Source: Alphaproteobacteria bacterium (lineage in GTDB: Bacteria > Pseudomonadota > Alphaproteobacteria > Micavibrionales > Micavibrionaceae). Taken from it: DNA of 64,000 nt. The notes under the pieces were generated by a model. The model had not been told where the DNA came from. It was given only the letters and a program-made list of their open reading frames with translations, and ran no database searches. This document shows positions 18,251 through 26,876 of this stretch, one piece after another (the first letter of the stretch is position 1; the number at the start of each line of letters is the position of its first letter). A program made the translations under genes and the position numbers. The DNA is taken from positions 1,116,001 to 1,180,000 of the forward strand of contig JAUHWR010000001.1 in the NCBI GenBank assembly GCA_030427385.1. Direction: 5' to 3'.

Positions 18251-19210
18251 TTAATAGCGCATAAGCGCAGAGGCCCATGTAAACCCGCCGCCGAGAGCTT
18301 CAAATAAAATTAAATCGCCGCGAGTTAATTTATTTTCCGATACAGCCGTATGAAGCGCCAGAGGAATTGACGCCGCAGAAGTATTACCATGTTTATTGAC
18401 GGACACAATAACCTTATCCATAGGCATACCAAGTCGGCGCGCAGTGGCCTCTAAAATACGTACATTGGCTTGATGCGGGATTAACCAATCAATATCAGAT
18501 GGCGATAAATTAACACTTTCCAGTGTTTCGGCGACAATCTTACTCATTGAATTGACAGCAAACTTGAATACTTCCTGCCCATCCATGTTAATGAAACCGG
18601 ATTGGGCATCGACATAGAGCATATCCTGATACTGACCATTGGCGTGCAAATGAGAGGTCAGCATGCCCTGATCGGCATTGGTGCCGGTGCCTTCACAAGC
18701 TTCCAAGATAACCGCGCCAGCCCCGTCGCCAAACAAGACGCACGTACGGCGATCTTCCCAATTCAAAAGCGAAGAAAATTTTTCCGCGCCAATAACTAAG
18801 AAACGCTTTACCTGCCCAGAACGAATAAGCGCATCAGCTGTGCTGAGGGCGTAAACAAAACCGCTACAGGCCGCAGAAACATCGAAGGATGGGCCAAATT
18901 GTGTCCCTAGAGCATGTTGCACCGCCACCGCAACGGAGGGAAAGGCACGATCCGCAGTAGCAGTTGCGACAATTACACCGCCAATATCTTCGGGCTTTAG
19001 ACCAGAATTTTCCAATGCCTGCTTAGCGGCTTTGATTGCCATATCAGAGGTAGTTTGCCCATCGGCGGCGATGTGTCTTTGATGAATTCCTGTACGCTGT
19101 ACAATCCAGTCATGGCTGGTTTCAACGCGTTTTTCCAAATCATAATTGGTAACCACATTTTCAGGTAGATAGTGACCTGTACTGACAATTCTTGATCGGG
19201 TTATACTCAT
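18251..19210 (-). CDS. fabH: 3-oxoacyl-ACP synthase III
   Basis: FabH condenses acetyl-CoA with malonyl-ACP to start type II fatty acid synthesis. The 319-residue protein carries the Cys-His-Asn triad: Cys115 in VSAACSGFVYAL, His in LIPHQANVRIL and Asn in KHGNTSAAS. The C-terminal LFEALGGGFTWAS is typical. It starts one base after the plsX stop, so the two are translationally linked. Confidence 0.97.
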   Translation of the reverse strand: MSITRSRIVSTGHYLPENVVTNYDLEKRVETSHDWIVQRTGIHQRHIAADGQTTSDMAIKAAKQALENSGLKPEDIGGVIVATATADRAFPSVAVAVQHALGTQFGPSFDVSAACSGFVYALSTADALIRSGQVKRFLVIGAEKFSSLLNWEDRRTCVLFGDGAGAVILEACEGTGTNADQGMLTSHLHANGQYQDMLYVDAQSGFINMDGQEVFKFAVNSMSKIVAETLESVNLSPSDIDWLIPHQANVRILEATARRLGMPMDKVIVSVNKHGNTSAASIPLALHTAVSENKLTRGDLILFEALGGGFTWASALMRY

Positions 19211-19211
19211 T

Positions 19212-20288
19212 CTATCCCTGCTCCCCCAGTGTCTCGAAAATTTCGCGCTCGCTTAACGCGTCCAGCTCGGCGGCCACTCTCTGGTTATAGTTATTTGCCG
19301 CCAAGTCAGCCGCAACAATCAATGCGCGTGAAAAGCCATAATCGTCGCTGCTACCATGGCTTTTTACACATATTCCGTTTAACCCCAAAAACATACCGCC
19401 ATTATAAAAGCGTGGATCAAGGCGTTTTTTTAGCTTCTTCATCGCCGCACCCGCAAATAAAGCACCAATCATAGAAAGGAATGATGATTTAAATGCATCG
19501 CGAATAAAATGACTAATTAATTCACTGGTACCCTCGGCGACTTTTAAGGCAACATTGCCGGTAAAGCCATCGGTGACCACGACGTCAGTTGTGCCGCGGG
19601 GGATGTCATTACCTTCTATATATCCATGGAATGTTCCGGGGAATTCAATTTGACGCAGCATTTCGGCGGCCACACGAATATGATCCGGGCCCTTCATATC
19701 CTCAGAGCCAACGTTTAATAAACCGACTGTGGGAGCGTTTTGATTTTTAATCACTTTAGCGAACACAGAACCAAGTATGGCAAATTGCACCAGATTATCA
19801 GAATCACAAACGCTGTTTGCGCCCAGATCAAGCATGATAGTTTCGCCTTTTTTGGTGGGGAATACACTGGCAATTGCCGGACGCCTTATTTCTGGCAAGG
19901 TTTTAAGTACCATTTTGGACATCGCCATTAATGCCCCCGTATTCCCGGACGAAATCACGGCATCTGCGCGCCCCTCAGACACGGCGTTAATCGCAAGGCG
20001 CATGCTGGAATTCTTCCCCTGCCGTAGGGCGACAGATGGCTTTTCTTCATTTGAGATCATTTTATCCGTATGGATAATTTGGCTGGCTTGTTTCAATTGA
20101 GGAAAATGTGCCATTACCTGTTCTATCTTGGTACGCTCACCAAATAGAAGAAAAAGAGTATCCGGACGTTGTTTTAAACATAGCGCCGCCCCTGAAATTG
20201 TTGCATTTGTCCCGTGATCACCGCCCATGGCATCAATAGCAAGGGTTACGGGAGATTTAAGTGTATGATGAGAATGTGATGTAGACAT
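19212..20288 (-). CDS. plsX: Phosphate acyltransferase PlsX
   Basis: PlsX makes acyl-phosphate from acyl-ACP for phosphatidic acid synthesis. The 358-residue protein shows LAIDAMGGDHG near the N-terminus, SSGNTGALMA and EGNDIPRGTTDVVVTDGFTGN. I take the ATG at 20288 (MSTSHS); an upstream TTG at 20300 is also in frame, and neither has a strong ribosome-binding site. It sits between rpmF and fabH, the standard order. Confidence 0.96.
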   Translation of the reverse strand: MSTSHSHHTLKSPVTLAIDAMGGDHGTNATISGAALCLKQRPDTLFLLFGERTKIEQVMAHFPQLKQASQIIHTDKMISNEEKPSVALRQGKNSSMRLAINAVSEGRADAVISSGNTGALMAMSKMVLKTLPEIRRPAIASVFPTKKGETIMLDLGANSVCDSDNLVQFAILGSVFAKVIKNQNAPTVGLLNVGSEDMKGPDHIRVAAEMLRQIEFPGTFHGYIEGNDIPRGTTDVVVTDGFTGNVALKVAEGTSELISHFIRDAFKSSFLSMIGALFAGAAMKKLKKRLDPRFYNGGMFLGLNGICVKSHGSSDDYGFSRALIVAADLAANNYNQRVAAELDALSEREIFETLGEQG

Positions 20289-20345
20289 AGTTAGGGTCAA
20301 GTATAGCTAGGATTCATCTTTTTTACAGATAAAAAGAACGAAGAG

Positions 20346-20372
20346 AGAGATTTGAATATTATTCAAATCTCT
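20346..20372 (-). other. Perfect inverted repeat between rpmF and plsX
   Basis: AGAGATTTGAAT and its exact complement form a 12-bp stem with an ATT loop, 23 bp after the rpmF stop. A T-rich run follows about ten bases later on the minus strand. It may be an attenuating terminator that lowers plsX-fabH expression relative to rpmF, or an RNase processing site. Confidence 0.6.
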
Positions 20373-20394
20373 GAATTGCCAACTTGCAAAATCC

Positions 20395-20574
20395 CTATTC
20401 TGCGTCGTCCAGAACTTGACGACCTCTATACATACCTGATTTAAGGTCGATGTGGTGGCGGCGTTTTGCCTCACCAGAATTTGAATCTTCAACCCAGTTT
20501 ACAGATTTCAAAGAGTCGTGTGCACGACGTGAACCGCGTTTCATTGGAGTCGTTTTTCTCTTTGGAACAGCCAT
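20395..20574 (-). CDS. rpmF: 50S ribosomal protein L32
   Basis: The 59-residue protein begins [20 protein letters not shown], the L32 signature, and ends with the alphaproteobacterial-type [12 protein letters not shown]. It lacks the zinc-binding cysteines seen in some L32 proteins. It lies between yceD and plsX as in most proteobacteria. The frame is shorter than the usual 60-residue ORF cut-off but unmistakable. Confidence 0.96.
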   Translation of the reverse strand: MAVPKRKTTPMKRGSRRAHDSLKSVNWVEDSNSGEAKRRHHIDLKSGMYRGRQVLDDAE

Positions 20575-20648
20575 AATTTTTATCCTTATTTAAAAAGTCT
20601 GTTATCTTTAGCGAAAGAGATTAGAAATATCAAGGAAAAAGTTTAGAT

Positions 20649-21233
20649 TTATCGATCTTCTTTTAACGCTTTCAATGCCGCAAACGGATTTTCCTTCACG
20701 GGCAGATCCGCTTTTTCTTCCAAAATTTTCTGCGCTTCTTTGGATCGGGGATATGGATTAAGAGCGAGGATTAAATATTGTGCCACAACCTCCCCCAGAT
20801 TTATTTTCCCTTCAATGATAGGTTCAGGGTCTTCAAACTCTTCCAACATCGGACGCTCTTCTTCCTGAGCCGCTTTATCGCGTTCGTGGCGCGCCCGCGC
20901 GAATGACACGGCCTGATCGGGATCGGCATACCATGCCTCAAAATCTTCTTTAATATGATCCTTTACAGGGGTAAGCGTCACAACACAATTTTGCGTCAAT
21001 TTCGCATCAAAACTTCCTGATATTTTAATAACGCGCTTATTTTCGCGCTTTAACTTTACTTGTGCCGTCAAACTTTCAAGAGATTCCACACCAAGACGAC
21101 GGACAAGATTTTTCATCTCCTCCGCATCAGGGGAAATTTTTACGTTCATTTCTTTATCTTGGACATCGTCCGCGATAATGAAATGGCACCATTCCGGTGT
21201 TTCTCTATTAGTATGATCAGCAGATTCGGCCAT
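20649..21233 (-). CDS. yceD: DUF177 (YceD-like) protein
   Basis: YceD/DUF177 proteins are encoded directly upstream of rpmF and are implicated in 23S rRNA accumulation. The 194-residue protein has the conserved C-terminal part: an acidic stretch (EEERPMLEEFEDPEPI), then INLGEVVAQYLILALNPYPR. The start at 21233 (MAESADH) is preceded by GAGG at a suitable distance; an upstream ATG at 21248 is also in frame. The upstream chaperone gene ends 16 bp before this start. Confidence 0.9.
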   Translation of the reverse strand: MAESADHTNRETPEWCHFIIADDVQDKEMNVKISPDAEEMKNLVRRLGVESLESLTAQVKLKRENKRVIKISGSFDAKLTQNCVVTLTPVKDHIKEDFEAWYADPDQAVSFARARHERDKAAQEEERPMLEEFEDPEPIIEGKINLGEVVAQYLILALNPYPRSKEAQKILEEKADLPVKENPFAALKALKEDR

Positions 21234-21249
21234 TATTTTAATCCTCATA

Positions 21250-21801
21250 TTATTCCTTCTCTATAAAGATATTTTGTCCGTTTTGGAAGCTTTCAAGCGG
21301 TAAGGATTGCAAATGCGCCCATTGCCGCAAAATATAATCATGAATTTGCGCGATATTTTGAGGCGCGGCATTATCGAGTGTGCCATAGATATTACGTTTG
21401 ATGGCGTCCTTTAATGCTTGTTCATCCGCAGCGGTTATAGCAGCTTTGTAAGCCTGCGCTCGTCCGTTGAATCCATGCAGCATGCGCTTCATATGTTTGG
21501 GAATACGCAGATCACTAATCCCCATTTCCCGAAGTGAGCGATCCATATCCAAAAACATACGGTCAAATAATTGCTGTGATAGCTCCGCGGCCTCGGTGCC
21601 AAAATTTTCCAAGCGGAAGATAACCAATGATTCGTGAAGGGTGATCATGTCAAAACGACCATCCACATCATCGGGCACATCCAGATCAGCATAAAACCAA
21701 GGGCGGCGCGCCGCATCAACGACTTTTTGGTAAAGGATCTCGGCTTGTGCTTCTTCCGGTTTTTCTTTTTTTCTAAATAGTCCAAACATTATTTTACGCA
21801 T
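21250..21801 (-). CDS. Ubiquinol-cytochrome c chaperone (CBP3-like)
   Basis: Members assist assembly of the cytochrome bc1 complex. The 183-residue protein contains WFYADLDVPDDVDGRFDMI, the LHESLVIFRL helix, and LREMGISDLRIPKHMKRM, all characteristic of the CBP3 domain. A second in-frame ATG at 21789 (MFGLFRKKEKP) matches the usual family N-terminus and may be the real start. The location, divergent from bamE and upstream of yceD, is typical of alphaproteobacteria. Confidence 0.92.
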   Translation of the reverse strand: MRKIMFGLFRKKEKPEEAQAEILYQKVVDAARRPWFYADLDVPDDVDGRFDMITLHESLVIFRLENFGTEAAELSQQLFDRMFLDMDRSLREMGISDLRIPKHMKRMLHGFNGRAQAYKAAITAADEQALKDAIKRNIYGTLDNAAPQNIAQIHDYILRQWAHLQSLPLESFQNGQNIFIEKE

Positions 21802-21896
21802 TCATTGAGAACATGAGCCTCTGACATTGTCAGAAGTGACTAAAAACGATATATCATGTTAAGAAGCAAATACGATGGAGTCGGGAAAATAATTCA

Positions 21897-22352
21897 ATGG
21901 TTATAAACAAAAAATATCACAAATCTCTTTTATTAAGTGCCTCATTGGTTTTGGGGTTAGCGCTCATTCCCGCCTGTACGCCCATGAAAGCGACGCACGG
22001 CAATTTATTGGAGGCCGACCGCACCAGCCAGATTATCGCCGGCACATCCACCCGCGATGACGTTTTCCGTACCTTGGGATCCCCCACAACGGTATCACCG
22101 TTTGATAATAATGTTTGGTATTACATGGGTCAAAAGACCGAAAAACGCGGCATTTTTGACAAAGAAGTCGTTGATGAAACGATTGTGGTTGTGAAGTTTG
22201 ATGACAATAATATCGTGACCGCGTTTGACACCATGAATGATGCCCGCCTGGACGTTCCGATTAAAGGTGATAAAACCCCAACATACGGCAATGAAGTCAC
22301 CATCATGCAACAAATGTTGGGGAATTTAGGGAAGTTTAATCCCCCGGAGTGA
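21897..22352 (+). CDS. bamE: Outer membrane assembly lipoprotein BamE
   Basis: BamE is a small lipoprotein of the BAM complex that inserts beta-barrels into the outer membrane. The 151-residue protein has a signal peptide with lipobox IPAC (Cys27) and the SmpA/OmlA domain: GTSTRDDVFRTLGSPTT and VWYYMGQKTEK. It is divergent from the ubiquinol-cytochrome c chaperone gene. Its 3' end overlaps the convergent unknown gene by 17 bp. Confidence 0.94.
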   Translation: MVINKKYHKSLLLSASLVLGLALIPACTPMKATHGNLLEADRTSQIIAGTSTRDDVFRTLGSPTTVSPFDNNVWYYMGQKTEKRGIFDKEVVDETIVVVKFDDNNIVTAFDTMNDARLDVPIKGDKTPTYGNEVTIMQQMLGNLGKFNPPE

Positions 22353-22776
22353 AGTCCACATATGGTGTAGCGAAGCTTCTTGATTCATGATCATCTCCAA
22401 AAGAAACAATATCACTAAGATTCAACGAATCATTATTTGCAGCTTGCTTGCAAATTTGAGGCGCAGGAAGAATTTCTCTTTCTACGAAACTATCAATCAT
22501 TTCTCTCGTATCTGCTAATTCGCAAGCTTTGATGTTTGGAATAGTTACAATACTGATATGCTCATTTGAGGTCACTCTTGCGACAGGGGAGCATTCCATT
22601 TCCTCTGCTGTACACCCGCTCAAACCAGCTTGAGTATTATAGATTTCTGAAAAATCCTTAGCTTCTTTATCATTTTTAAAAAGCATAACAAGCTTACATA
22701 ACGGAGATCTCTCTACGTCAAACACATCTCTAGCTGTATGTGGATTAATATAGTTAGAACTAATATCTGTAATCAT
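22336..22776 (-). CDS. Hypothetical protein
   Basis: The 146-residue protein is not recognised. It is acidic, soluble by composition and contains five Cys residues without a clear metal motif. A good ribosome-binding site (AAAGGAAATAGAGG) precedes the ATG, which supports translation. Its stop lies inside the 3' end of bamE on the opposite strand. Confidence 0.55.
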   Translation of the reverse strand: MITDISSNYINPHTARDVFDVERSPLCKLVMLFKNDKEAKDFSEIYNTQAGLSGCTAEEMECSPVARVTSNEHISIVTIPNIKACELADTREMIDSFVEREILPAPQICKQAANNDSLNLSDIVSFGDDHESRSFATPYVDFTPGD

Positions 22777-22815
22777 CCTCTATTTCCTTTTTTATATTAT
22801 AGTTTTTATATTAAT

Positions 22816-23358
22816 TTACGCCGCATTTTTTTGCGAGTTTAATCGATCAATGCCTTCCTGGATCAATTCTTTGGCTCTATCGGCATCTGCCCAGCCCGCG
22901 ACTTTTACCCATTTCCCTTTTTCGAGGTCTTTATAATGGGTGAAAAAATGCTCGATCTGTTCTCTTAGGATCGGCTGGATATCTGTGTAATTATTGATAT
23001 TGGCGTGGTAAGGGAACAATTTATCAATCGGGCGGGCGATGATTTTTTCATCCTGTCCGGATTCGTCTTCCATTAACAATACACCCACCGGTTTGACCGC
23101 CATGACACAGCCGGGAATAACTGGTAATTGGCCAATGGAAATGACATCAACAGGATCACCGTCATCGGACAAAGTATGTGGAATAAAACCGTAATTACCG
23201 GGATAGAACATGGGTGTATGGATAAAACGGTCAACTTCCAATATGCCGCTATCTTTATCCAGCTCATACTTAACCGGCGCGCCGCCCATCGGGTTCTCAA
23301 TGATCATATTGACTTCATTGGGGCAGTTTTTACCAATTGAAATTTTGTTCATATCCAT
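22816..23358 (-). CDS. ppa: Inorganic pyrophosphatase
   Basis: This family I enzyme hydrolyses pyrophosphate in the cytoplasm and drives biosynthetic reactions. The 180-residue protein contains the metal- and substrate-binding residues in YELDKDSG, YPGNYGFIPHTL and the catalytic DDGDPVDVI. The end, AKELIQEGIDRL, is standard. An AAGGAATAATTT site precedes the ATG at 23358. Confidence 0.97.
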   Translation of the reverse strand: MDMNKISIGKNCPNEVNMIIENPMGGAPVKYELDKDSGILEVDRFIHTPMFYPGNYGFIPHTLSDDGDPVDVISIGQLPVIPGCVMAVKPVGVLLMEDESGQDEKIIARPIDKLFPYHANINNYTDIQPILREQIEHFFTHYKDLEKGKWVKVAGWADADRAKELIQEGIDRLNSQKNAA

Positions 23359-23444
23359 AAATTATTCCTTCATCAAATAAGTATTTGAAGAAGTCATATC
23401 ATAAAACAGAAAGTTTTGTGAAGCACGAATATTGATAATATGGG

Positions 23445-23921
23445 TTAAATGGGTCTTTGTTGAACGACTTGCAGCAAGACATCGTGAATAACATCATCAC
23501 CCATAACTTTTTTGCTAATTTTATTTAAACGCGCCTTGATTTTTGCAACTTGAACAACGCCGTCTTTTAAGGCGGCTTGTCTGTTTAAAACCCCGTACAT
23601 ATCTTGAATAAAAGCATCCTTCAAGCGTGGCTGCATTTTCTCGACCTTTTCAACCATTGTCGGGTCTAAAATTTCCAATGACACAACAAGTGAAACAACT
23701 TGATTTAAGCCATATTCATCAATGATCGGTAAAATTAGCGGATCAAGCTCGACATAAGTATATTCTTCGCCGTGGCCGCCGCTTTCATCCTTTGCATGGT
23801 TACCTGCTTCTTTTTCGATGGGTGCCGCTTCTGCGGTTGATCCTGTCAAATAGAGATATGCCCCGCCGCCTCCGCCGCCGAGCAAAACAAGTGCTACCAC
23901 TGCCATTATTATCTTTTTCAA
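23445..23921 (-). CDS. fliL: Flagellar basal body-associated protein FliL
   Basis: FliL associates with the stator and basal body and affects torque and swimming. The 158-residue protein has an N-terminal membrane anchor (AVVALVLLGGGGGGAYLYL), a His/Glu-rich linker and the FliL domain (YVELDPLILPI, MQPRLKDAFIQDMYGVL). The frame begins with TTG after AGGGG at good spacing; an ATG five codons later is the alternative. No other flagellar gene is adjacent. Confidence 0.9.
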   Translation of the reverse strand: MKKIIMAVVALVLLGGGGGGAYLYLTGSTAEAAPIEKEAGNHAKDESGGHGEEYTYVELDPLILPIIDEYGLNQVVSLVVSLEILDPTMVEKVEKMQPRLKDAFIQDMYGVLNRQAALKDGVVQVAKIKARLNKISKKVMGDDVIHDVLLQVVQQRPI

Positions 23922-24017
23922 AAGAATACCCCTGATTTAACCTTAACCTCTAACAAGATTATAGCAAATTCATTAATATTCCGTTATGCAGCAATGAAAA
24001 AATATGATTTAAGACGT

Positions 24018-24488
24018 TTACCGATTAAAGGTTGTTTTTAGCCCGTCTAAAGCGCCATTTACCAACTTTACTTCCGCAGAATCATAGAAAGATGCCGTGA
24101 TGTGTAAATATTCGGAAATGATCAATGCGGCATCATATTGTGGGTGATATTGAAGTTCATATGCACCGCAAAATAAACAAGCCAAAAGAATCAAATCCTT
24201 TTTTGCTTCAATAGCTTGATCGTCTTTTTTAATATTTTGGTTTATAACATTTTCAAGATCAGAAAATTGTTTATACACGCCCTGTAAAATGGAGGATAAT
24301 AGATCACGATCAGGAGACAAAATTTCGACATCATCTTCAGTCAAATTCGTATAATGATGATCATAATAATCCAAAATATCATCGACATCTGCGCCGGTTT
24401 GTTGCCATTGGTAAATGCATTGCACCGCCGCAAGGCGCGCCATCGTTAAACGCGCTTTTTTGGATCCTGTTTTCTTTCGTTCAGCCAT
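24018..24488 (-). CDS. nusB: Transcription antitermination factor NusB
   Basis: NusB binds boxA RNA with S10 and supports processive transcription of rRNA operons. The 156-residue helical protein contains RLAAVQCIYQWQQTG at the N-terminus and YDSAEVKLVNGALDGL at the C-terminus, the family ends. It lies 55 bp downstream of ribH on the same strand, the common ribH-nusB pairing. Confidence 0.94.
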   Translation of the reverse strand: MAERKKTGSKKARLTMARLAAVQCIYQWQQTGADVDDILDYYDHHYTNLTEDDVEILSPDRDLLSSILQGVYKQFSDLENVINQNIKKDDQAIEAKKDLILLACLFCGAYELQYHPQYDAALIISEYLHITASFYDSAEVKLVNGALDGLKTTFNR

Positions 24489-24543
24489 GATGCGGTTATA
24501 TAGAAGCGAAGTCAGTATGTCTATAACTTCGCTTCTATGAAAC

Positions 24544-24996
24544 TTATGCCGCTTTCAATTTTTGTGAGGTCATGGACAACATCATATCAGCGGCATTGGC
24601 GGCTTCGCTGCCTTTTTTCACCATATGTTTAACAAAAAAATCAACATTTTCAGGTAAATGCTCCTGGAAAGCTTGCGGGGTTAATACCACAGACAGGAAT
24701 GGTTTATTTGTTTTTAGTGATACATCTACAATCCCGCGAACGACTTCCTGACCGACAAATTCATGGCGATAGATCAAGCCATTAACGACAAAGCCAATCC
24801 CCACCGCCAGATCATAATCACCCTGTAGACATTGTTGCCCGATCAGCGGAATTTCAAGGCTACCTGGCACTTTGATGATATCAATTTGCGAGGCGTTATA
24901 CCCCTTTTCCTTCATTGTATTGATAAATGAATCCTCCGCAGATTGGACAATTTCTGTATTCCAACTGGCGGAAATGATTGCGATTTTTTGAGTCAT
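24544..24996 (-). CDS. ribH: 6,7-dimethyl-8-ribityllumazine synthase
   Basis: RibH condenses the ribityl-aminouracil intermediate with dihydroxybutanone phosphate in riboflavin synthesis. With start MTQKIAIISASWN at 24996 the protein is 150 residues, preceded by AAAGGAG; the longer frame to 25074 would run back to the riboswitch. Motifs include VPGSLEIPLIGQQ and YDLAVGIGFVVNGLIYRHEF. The usual GVV.GETxHFDY motif is replaced by AVGIGFVVNGLIYRHEF, which resembles the type II (RibH2-like) enzymes of alphaproteobacteria. An FMN riboswitch lies in its leader. Confidence 0.93.
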   Translation of the reverse strand: MTQKIAIISASWNTEIVQSAEDSFINTMKEKGYNASQIDIIKVPGSLEIPLIGQQCLQGDYDLAVGIGFVVNGLIYRHEFVGQEVVRGIVDVSLKTNKPFLSVVLTPQAFQEHLPENVDFFVKHMVKKGSEAANAADMMLSMTSQKLKAA

Positions 24997-25005
24997 GGTT
25001 TTTCT

Positions 25006-25036
25006 CCTTTCGTTTTGTTCAAACCAAAACCCAAGG
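25006..25036 (-). promoter_or_regulatory. Candidate Shine-Dalgarno-sequestering hairpin of ribH
   Basis: On the minus strand CCTT and TTTTG pair with CAAAA and AAGG around a seven-base loop and a 3x3 internal loop. The 3' arm covers the ribH ribosome-binding site AAGGAG. This would fit FMN-dependent translational control by the riboswitch just upstream. It is an inference from pairing by eye. Confidence 0.5.
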
Positions 25037-25074
25037 CATAAATAGCTCTCAGCAAAACACTGAAAACCATTCAT

Positions 25075-25215
25075 TCTCTTTCATCCGGACTATGACCGTC
25101 GGCTCTGGGATTACGCCAGATCTGCTGACCAACTGACTTTTAATCAGTCGCGCTCGCGGGCTTTCATGCTAAGATGATTTACCGCCGGTAGGGAGTTTCA
25201 CCCTGCCCTGAGAAT
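25075..25215 (-). ncRNA. FMN riboswitch (RFN element)
   Basis: The minus strand carries the conserved RFN blocks in order. These are CTCAGGGCAGGGTGAAA, TCCCTACCGGCGGTAA, AGCCCGCGAGCG, a variable hairpin (GACTGATT...), CAGATCTGG, AATCCCAGAGCCGACGGTC and ATAGTCCGGATGAAAGAGAA. The two ends pair as TTCTC/GAGAA. FMN binding to such elements reduces expression of riboflavin genes; the gene downstream is ribH. Confidence 0.97.
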
Positions 25216-25226
25216 AAATTCAATGT

Positions 25227-25232
25227 ATTATA
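25227..25232 (-). promoter_or_regulatory. Candidate -10 box for the riboswitch transcript
   Basis: A perfect TATAAT lies about 12 bp upstream of the riboswitch 5' end, between it and the preceding gene. No convincing -35 box is at the right distance, so this is tentative. Confidence 0.4.
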
Positions 25233-25253
25233 TTTAAAATGTTTGTAAACAGC

Positions 25254-25739
25254 TTAATCAAAATCCCAGCTTCCGAAATCATCTACTCCGTATCCGCCAC
25301 CTCTATGATGATTATCAAATACTCGACGAATTTCTGAGGAGCCTGTAAAAAAACCAGATGCTGCCTCTGTTATAACTCCACGTGCCCGTCTGGGAAGATA
25401 ACCGTCGCCGGCAGGATCATACGTGTTAGGTAGTTTATTGTAAGATATCGTTTCTGTATGCGGAACAGAAGCAGATTTAGAAGGATCGCCTTCGCACAAA
25501 TCTCTTAATTCTTGCAATCGGTAAGCACGGCTATTTTCACCTTGTTGAATACCATCCAACAATTTTTGAACGCGCCGCGCAAACGGGTCGGGGGCCAAAT
25601 CACTAGTTTGAAAAACATCAGCAACTGTTTTTATACCAGCTGCTAATAAAACATCTGCTTCCGCTTGATTAAACAGGGGATCTCCATATTCATCTCTCAA
25701 AGAAAAAACAATATTCGTTGGATATATTCTCATAGACAC
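25254..25739 (-). CDS. Hypothetical protein
   Basis: The 161-residue protein is not recognised. It has no signal or membrane segment. The first half (AEADVLLAAGIKTVADVFQT, then FARRVQKLLDGIQQG) is helical. The second half is Gly- and Asp-rich and looks disordered, ending GGGYGVDDFGSWDFD. It lies between ribE and the FMN riboswitch, where ribBA and ribD genes would often be found. Confidence 0.6.
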   Translation of the reverse strand: MSMRIYPTNIVFSLRDEYGDPLFNQAEADVLLAAGIKTVADVFQTSDLAPDPFARRVQKLLDGIQQGENSRAYRLQELRDLCEGDPSKSASVPHTETISYNKLPNTYDPAGDGYLPRRARGVITEAASGFFTGSSEIRRVFDNHHRGGGYGVDDFGSWDFD

Positions 25740-25804
25740 ACGCTCCTAATAATTTTTTGGAACTTTTACATTTATCATGATCTATGTAAACAAAAATTTA
25801 AAAC

Positions 25805-26389
25805 CTATCCAATCATCCGCGCCACGTAACGTGCGATGGTATCTATTTCAAAATTCAGATGGTCGCCTGTTTCTAGATTACCCATGGTGGTTACCTGCCA
25901 TGTATGGGGAATAATATTTACCCCAAATGTATTCCCCTCAACCTCATTCACAGTAAGAGAGATACCATCCAAAGCGATGGAGCCTTTCGGAGCGATGAAT
26001 TTTGCAAATTCTTTCGGGACGGAAAAAACCAGACGGTGCGAATCCCCTTCTCTGCTTATTTTCTCTAGTGTAGCAAGGCCGTCCACATGACCAGAGACCA
26101 TATGACCACCCAGTTCATCCCCCATTTTCAGAGATTTCTCAAGATTGATTTTAGTGCCCTGCGCCCATTTACCAAGGTTTGTTTTGGACAGGCTTTCGGC
26201 GGAGACATCAACAGAAAAGCTATTTGCAGTTTTGGCGATAACGGTTAAACAACACCCTGAACATGCAATGGACGCGCCCAGAGGAATGTGATCCATATCA
26301 AAAGAGGTTTGAATAATAAAACGGCGGTCACCGAGTGTTTCGTCGATATTTATAATTGTACCTATATCCGTGATAATGCCAGTGAACAT
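25805..26389 (-). CDS. ribE: Riboflavin synthase, alpha subunit
   Basis: The enzyme dismutates two lumazine molecules to riboflavin. The 194-residue protein consists of two similar barrel domains. The first starts MFTGIITDIGTI and includes ACSGCCLTV; the second includes GGHMVSGHVDG and ALDGISLTVNEV. The ATG overlaps the nrdR stop region at 26389, so the two genes are coupled. It is not downstream of the riboswitch in transcription order. Confidence 0.95.
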   Translation of the reverse strand: MFTGIITDIGTIINIDETLGDRRFIIQTSFDMDHIPLGASIACSGCCLTVIAKTANSFSVDVSAESLSKTNLGKWAQGTKINLEKSLKMGDELGGHMVSGHVDGLATLEKISREGDSHRLVFSVPKEFAKFIAPKGSIALDGISLTVNEVEGNTFGVNIIPHTWQVTTMGNLETGDHLNFEIDTIARYVARMIG

Positions 26390-26868
26390 TATTCTGCCGC
26401 CTGTTTTGATTTGACCTGAAGACGGTCAAGTTCTTGTAAAAATTCATTGAAATCATCCGGCGCGCGGAAATCTTTATAGACAGAAGCAAAGCGGATATAG
26501 CCGATTACGTCCAGTTGCGTTAGCGCCTTCATCACCAATTCACCAATTTTAAGTGAAGGAATTTCATGATCGCCCGTAGTTTCCAACTGGCGCACGATGG
26601 CATTTGCGGCTTGTTCAATGCGCTCCTCATCTACAGGACGCTTACGTAGCGCCGTTGTCATGGCGCGGATAATCTTATCACGATTGAAGGCCTCTTTGCG
26701 GTTATCTGTTTTAACCACAATTAGATCGCGCAGTTGTATCCGTTCAAAAGTTGTAAAACGCGCGCCGCATTCCACGCAAGCCCGCCGCCGCCGAATAGAC
26801 GCGCCATCATCAGCAGGGCGGGAATCTTTGACTTGGGAGTCATCGTGGGTGCAAAAAGGGCAACGCAT
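26389..26868 (-). CDS. nrdR: Transcriptional repressor NrdR
   Basis: NrdR represses ribonucleotide reductase genes in response to ATP/dATP. The 159-residue protein has the N-terminal zinc ribbon (MRCPFC, then CVECGARFTTFE) and an ATP-cone domain (VVKTDNRKEAFNRDKI, IGYIRFASVYKDF). It follows glyA by 8 bp, an order common in proteobacteria. In many relatives ribD comes next; here ribE does. Confidence 0.96.
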   Translation of the reverse strand: MRCPFCTHDDSQVKDSRPADDGASIRRRRACVECGARFTTFERIQLRDLIVVKTDNRKEAFNRDKIIRAMTTALRKRPVDEERIEQAANAIVRQLETTGDHEIPSLKIGELVMKALTQLDVIGYIRFASVYKDFRAPDDFNEFLQELDRLQVKSKQAAE

Positions 26869-26876
26869 TAGAGAGC

